64,000 nucleotides of DNA, taken from contig JANEZZ010001854.1 in the NCBI GenBank assembly GCA_026122225.1, positions 62,001 to 126,000 of the forward strand. Reading direction: 5' to 3'. Every line of letters begins with the position of its first letter. Positions within the stretch are counted from its first letter, which is position 1. Below the pieces are notes generated by a model. The model searched no databases. It saw only the letters and a program-made list of their open reading frames with translations, and was not told where the DNA came from. The position numbers were made by a program, and so were the translations under genes. Shown piece by piece: positions 59,876-64,000 of the stretch. The DNA comes from Heloderma charlesbogerti (Eukaryota; Chordata; Lepidosauria; Squamata; Helodermatidae).

Positions 59876-60008
59876 GGGCCTGTAAAAGAAAGAAAAAAGT
59901 TGTGCCGGGTGCATTAGCATCCACCTTACACCCAGGAAGATTGTTCGGGGAGGCCAACCAAGGTGGCACTTTGGAGAGGCACAACTTTTTCTTTCTTTCA
60001 AGGGCCTC
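59876..60008. repeat. Inverted repeat with A/G-rich arms
   Basis: gggcctgtaaaagaaagaaaaaagttgtgcc (from 59876) pairs with ggcacaactttttctttctttcaagggcc (ending about 60006), with about 70 bp between. Possibly a small MITE or part of a larger decayed element covering 59700-60190. Confidence 0.65.
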
Positions 60009-60338
60009 GCGCTGAGAATGTAAGCGCTGGGCTCATCGGCTGCAACAACCGCCATCTTCTTTCCCTAAAATGCCTCTGTGCCCCAAGGTGGCATTGCAGA
60101 GGGACACTACATTGGACGAGAAGCCTAGAAGGATTTGGAGGAAGGAAGATGGCAGCTGCTGCAGCCACCTGCCCCTTTCCCCCTCAGCATTGGTCCCTTA
60201 ACTGTCGCAAAAAATTAAAGAATTGATGCAGGTGTCAGCCACAGTGGTCCCTCCAGGGCTCTGGCACTTATTGGACCATGCTGTGTGTAGACACCAGTCC
60301 TGACTGCATTCAGTGGGGCCTGAGTTTGGACTAGATGA

Positions 60339-60660
60339 CTAGGTTCAGACAACATGATAATCCACACTCAAGGGTTGAGTGTGGGTTGTCATTGAACTGT
60401 GGGTTGTTTTGGAAACGGGGGCTATGATGTTGTCTGAACCGAGCCACACTAACAAACTATAGTTTGTTAACCACGAACAATCCCTGAAGAGAACCCATGG
60501 TTTGTTGTTGGGTTGTGAACTGTGGGTTGTTCGTGGTTAACAATCCATGGTTTGTTAGTGCAGTTGGGTTCACACAACACAACAACCCTTGGTTCAACAA
60601 CCCACATTTAACACATCCTCAACCCTTGAGTGTGGGTTATCGTGTTGCTTGAACCCAGCC
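60339..60660. mobile_element. Large palindromic MITE, ~320 bp, 43-bp termini and nested inverted repeats
   Basis: Left terminus 60339-60382 (ctaggttcagacaacatgataatccacactcaagggttgag) is the near reverse complement of the right terminus 60617-60660 (caacccttgagtgtgggttatcgtgttgcttgaaccc). Inside, actaacaaactatagtttgttaaccacgaacaa pairs with gttcgtggttaacaatccatggtttgttagt. Non-coding; in intron 2. Confidence 0.85.
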
Positions 60661-61082
60661 AATGTCTGTTTTAAAAAGTTGTACCCACTTCCCTTTCTAC
60701 CAGTTCTGTGGGTTGTATCCAGCTGGTGTTGCTCCACTGACTGAGGGCTCTTTGAACCAGTGGAGACTTCCCTCAGCAGAACAAGGAGGAAGGCTATTTT
60801 CAGCAGTTCCCCAGGACTGTACTGTACGGAACGGTTTCAGTGTGAAATGTTTCACTTACAAATGTTTTTCATGCAGCAGAAAAAGCAGAAGACGGGGGGG
60901 GGGATTCACCCCCCCAATCAAGTATATTTTCTAGTCAGTGTATGTTCTTCATTCAATTCACAACTACAAATACACCAATAAAACAATTAAAATATTGGGT
61001 AACATTTCATAAAATGCCAAGTTTATTGCCCTTGCATGAGAAAACACTTGTAGAAAAGACATGATCCTTGCATAGGTCGCAG

Positions 61083-61150
61083 TCCCAAGCACAATTACTA
61101 CCAGGGAGTAAACTCCGTTGAACACAGTGGGACTGACTTCCAAGTCATCA
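61083..61150. repeat. Interspersed repeat, 'ACTCAGAAGTAA' type
   Basis: gcagtcccaagcacaattactaccagggagtaaactccgttgaacacagtgggactgacttccaagtcatcatg, a diverged copy of the family at 45303-45405 in reverse. Related motifs (ctcagaagtaagcagg) recur at 61520-61620. Confidence 0.5.
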
Positions 61151-64000
61151 TGTATAGAAAAGACTCATACATTGCAAAACACATTAAATACAATTCAAAG
61201 TAGTGTTTCATGTATGTATGCATGTGAATTGGTACTGACCAAATCATAATATTCATAAAAAGCAAGCAAGATGGGAAATCGAAGAAGGAATGGGACGTCT
61301 GGCCACAAATGACATTACATCTGCGAAGATGCTTCCTCTGCTTTTTTGTCAAGGAGAAATAACAGTCTACATTGCAATTGCCTCTGTAGCAGTTTGTTTG
61401 GAGTAGGGTGGGAACCTTTTTCAGCCTGAGGGCCAAACTGTAAAATGGGCAAGGTCTTGGGGTCTGTGGGTGGAGCCAAAGGCAGAGTGGGCAGGGCCAA
61501 ATGTGATTATTACCATTTTAAACCTACTCAGAAGTAAGCAGGGCAAAGCTTACTTCTACATGTCTGAGTAGCACGTCTATTCAGAAGTAAGCAGGACCGA
61601 ATCACTCAGAAGCACTTTCAAATAGCATCCCCAATAGTAAGCCTCTGCAAGTCTACCCACAAATAAGCAGGTCCCCTGCCTGCAAAATGGACAGCTCAAA
61701 ATCCTTGCATCAGCTTGATTCTTTGCAGGGGATTTAATGGTTAATTGCCTTTAAATACCCTCATATCTCCGATCAGTGATGGGAGAAAACAGCAAAAGAA
61801 ACTTGTCTGAGATGGCAATTAAAATGTTAATGTTTCCAGAGCACATTTTTTAGCATAACAGTCGCTGCAGTGTACACAAAATAAATAAAAGCAAATGCTG
61901 GCCTTCCAAAACATGTCAAACAACATGTGTTGTGGCAGATCCGCATTTTTTATTCTACATTAAATTACAAAAACTGGGGAAATGTTAAACAATTTGGCAT
62001 AGCTTCCTTGAACTACATCTGTAATAAACCACCTGTGCCAATAACAGCTGGAACATACCACACAAACCAATGAACAACTACCTCAGTTCTCTTTCCTTTC
62101 CTGTTCTTTCTTTTCTTTCCCTCCCCTATCTCTATCTTCTCCCCTCTCCGTGTCTCTCCTCCCCACTTCTTCATAAGAATCAAACTGTAATAAGCAAAGC
62201 ACACCAAGTAAAAACACAAAACTGCAAAACGTAGAGATTGGGGTGGGGAACTGGGGGAGGGAGAAACTGGGAAATTGTAGTTAAAGTTGTTGTAAAATAC
62301 GAAAAAATCAGAAATAAACTTTTAAAAACAACAACACATGGGTCAGCCCCAGTCAAATGTAAAGCAGTGGATGGGATAAAATTTAAAGTGGAAAAGGAGT
62401 GGGTAAGGTGTGCTGAACCCTCCCCCTGCCTGCTATTTTCTCCCCCACAGTCCACCCCCCTAGGATGGGTATCTGAGCCCACCTTCCAGCTGGGCTTGGA
62501 TACTGGAAGCAAATTCAGCTATGGGAAAAGCAGCTGAGGGAGTGACACTTTAAAAGTGTCCCTTTTACACTTTAAAATCACATCCGCTGCTTTGCACGAT
62601 TGGGATGGACCCACACTGAAAGACACACTGACTCTTATAGAATCACAGGAATTTTGTGATCCCCGTTTAGTCTTCAGTTAGGCCAGATTTAAAGTGTATA
62701 CAGGCAGTGACAGTCTTATATGGTGGAGGGGCAGGCAGGGTATCTCCTCCCCTCTGCCATGCAGATAACACTGTGTATGATGCAGGCATTCCATGTAAAT
62801 CATAGAGATACACCCCACTGATGTGATTCTCCTTTGTCAAAAAAGAGGAAGAAGGGGAGAATCAAGAAAAGGAACACCTGCATAATGTGACATTGTGTCA
62901 CGTTCTCTGGCCTTGACACACACCCCTCCCACACACCCCGGCTCAGAGGAGGACTCTTGAGATGGAGGAGGCATTGTCCACTGAGTCATCTGTTGCCCTG
63001 GGACCTTCCTGGCCAGAGGACTTGGCTTTACCGGACTCAGAGGCCACTGCCCCCAATGCAGTCCTCACCGGCAGCTGCAGAATCAGTCAGTGTCCCTTTA
63101 AGAGAAAGACAGCTCCTCAGAGCAGGGTGGGTTTAACAGCAGGCCTAGACTAGGCAGCCTTCATAAAGCCTCAGAAGACCTCTGCATCTTGCTGAGACAA
63201 CAGCTCTTCCTAAGTGAGCTGAAGCCTGTGTAGATCTGTCCAGGGTCCTGTTTCAATGGATTTGTCTCTGCTTTACCCTTCTAGTAAGTGAAACTGCTTC
63301 AGATTGGTTTCCTTGGGAACTTTGAGCTGAGCTTGGCAAGGCATAGTGTATGTGTTGTGGAGGGGAGGAAGTATTCCTGCTCCTAACTATATCAGGGCCT
63401 TTAAATACCTGAACTGCGCCTTCAAAAAAGCCCTCTGGCATGCATGCAATATTTCCATGAAGTCCATTAGTCATTCCCTATGTGTTGGTTTATTATGTAG
63501 GTCCACTGTATGTCAAATGACATAGCAATAGCACATGAAATGCTCAGGAACCAATCATGGTGCCATTTCCTCGTTCTCATTTTCAACACGTTTCTAAGAT
63601 CTCCCTGTCCTGCCAGTTCCAATCCTATGTTTGGATGGAATGACGGGGAGGATTTGTGACTAGGTGTGGCTGCCCAGATACTGGACCACCCAGTCCAGGG
63701 AGATCTGTTTTGCTCGCTCCTTGCCGGCCTTTCACTGCTGCATTAAGACTTAACTTTTCAGGACAGTTTTTGGCCTTTAAATATGTTATTGTACTACTTG
63801 GCCTTGTCATATTTAGCATATACTCCCCCTGCTAGAATGAATTGCATTGCTCCCAGGGATCTCCCTGATATTTTTATTGCTGTTATCTTTAATTGCTTGT
63901 ACTTGCTGGCTTGTTATTCCTATAGGCTTTTTTATTTTGGTTTGCATTTTTATTGTACTTTATTATTCTCACTGCAAATGCCTTGAACTGTAAAAGGAGG

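Larger units (their letters stand above)
54141..64000. other. ITGAV: ITGAV intron 2 (3' part)
   Basis: About 9.9 kb upstream of exon 3 in gene orientation. No exon 2 (expected to encode FLLVGAPKANT and GGQVLKCDW) was found, so this is read as intron 2 continuing past the window. Besides the repeats listed, 56070-57840 and 61160-64000 show no recognised content. 63600-63990 is T-rich and LINE-tail-like, and 62870-63260 is GC-rich with an unassigned 63-codon frame. Confidence 0.7.

Overview
The window is vertebrate nuclear DNA, most likely from a squamate reptile (lizard or snake). It carries one protein-coding gene, integrin subunit alpha-V (ITGAV), on the minus strand. It also holds a dense load of transposable elements typical of squamates: a full-length BovB (RTE-clade) LINE, CR1/L2-type LINE pieces, tRNA-derived SINEs, palindromic MITEs and an LTR-like inverted structure. 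The BovB plus the SINE and MITE types are why I favour a squamate; I cannot name the species.

Gene layout. I could reconstruct 28 coding exons by hand, all with GT-AG introns and compatible phases. They correspond to exons 3 to 30 of the 30-exon vertebrate ITGAV gene and run from position 54140 (first exon present) down to the stop codon at 6435-6437. Together they give 2834 bp of coding sequence, encoding 943 complete residues after a split first codon. The product covers most of the seven-bladed beta-propeller, including its four calcium-binding loops. It continues through thigh, calf-1 and calf-2 with the dibasic furin-type cleavage site, then one transmembrane helix and a cytoplasmic tail with the GFFKR motif. 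Exons 1 and 2 (signal peptide and first propeller residues), the promoter and the 5' UTR are not visible and should lie beyond position 64000, because 54141-64000 reads as part of intron 2.

Region by region: 1-6434 is the gene's 3' UTR plus downstream flank. 6435-14341 holds exons 30 to 25 (tail, membrane helix, calf-2). 16698-31115 holds exons 24 to 15 (calf-1 and thigh). 31116-54140 holds exons 14 to 3 (propeller), with the 3.2-kb BovB in intron 11. 54141-64000 is repeat-rich intron 2, with the inverted LTR-like structure, a LINE reverse-transcriptase relic and a large palindromic MITE.

No other host gene, RNA gene, CRISPR array or prokaryotic-type system was seen. The most interesting points are: an Asp-to-Glu change at the position equivalent to human mature Asp150 in the RGD pocket; the full-length BovB with a 12-bp target duplication inside an older MITE; the 364-bp inverted arms that each keep a 102-codon frame; several long palindromic MITEs; and a nested LINE-in-LINE insertion.
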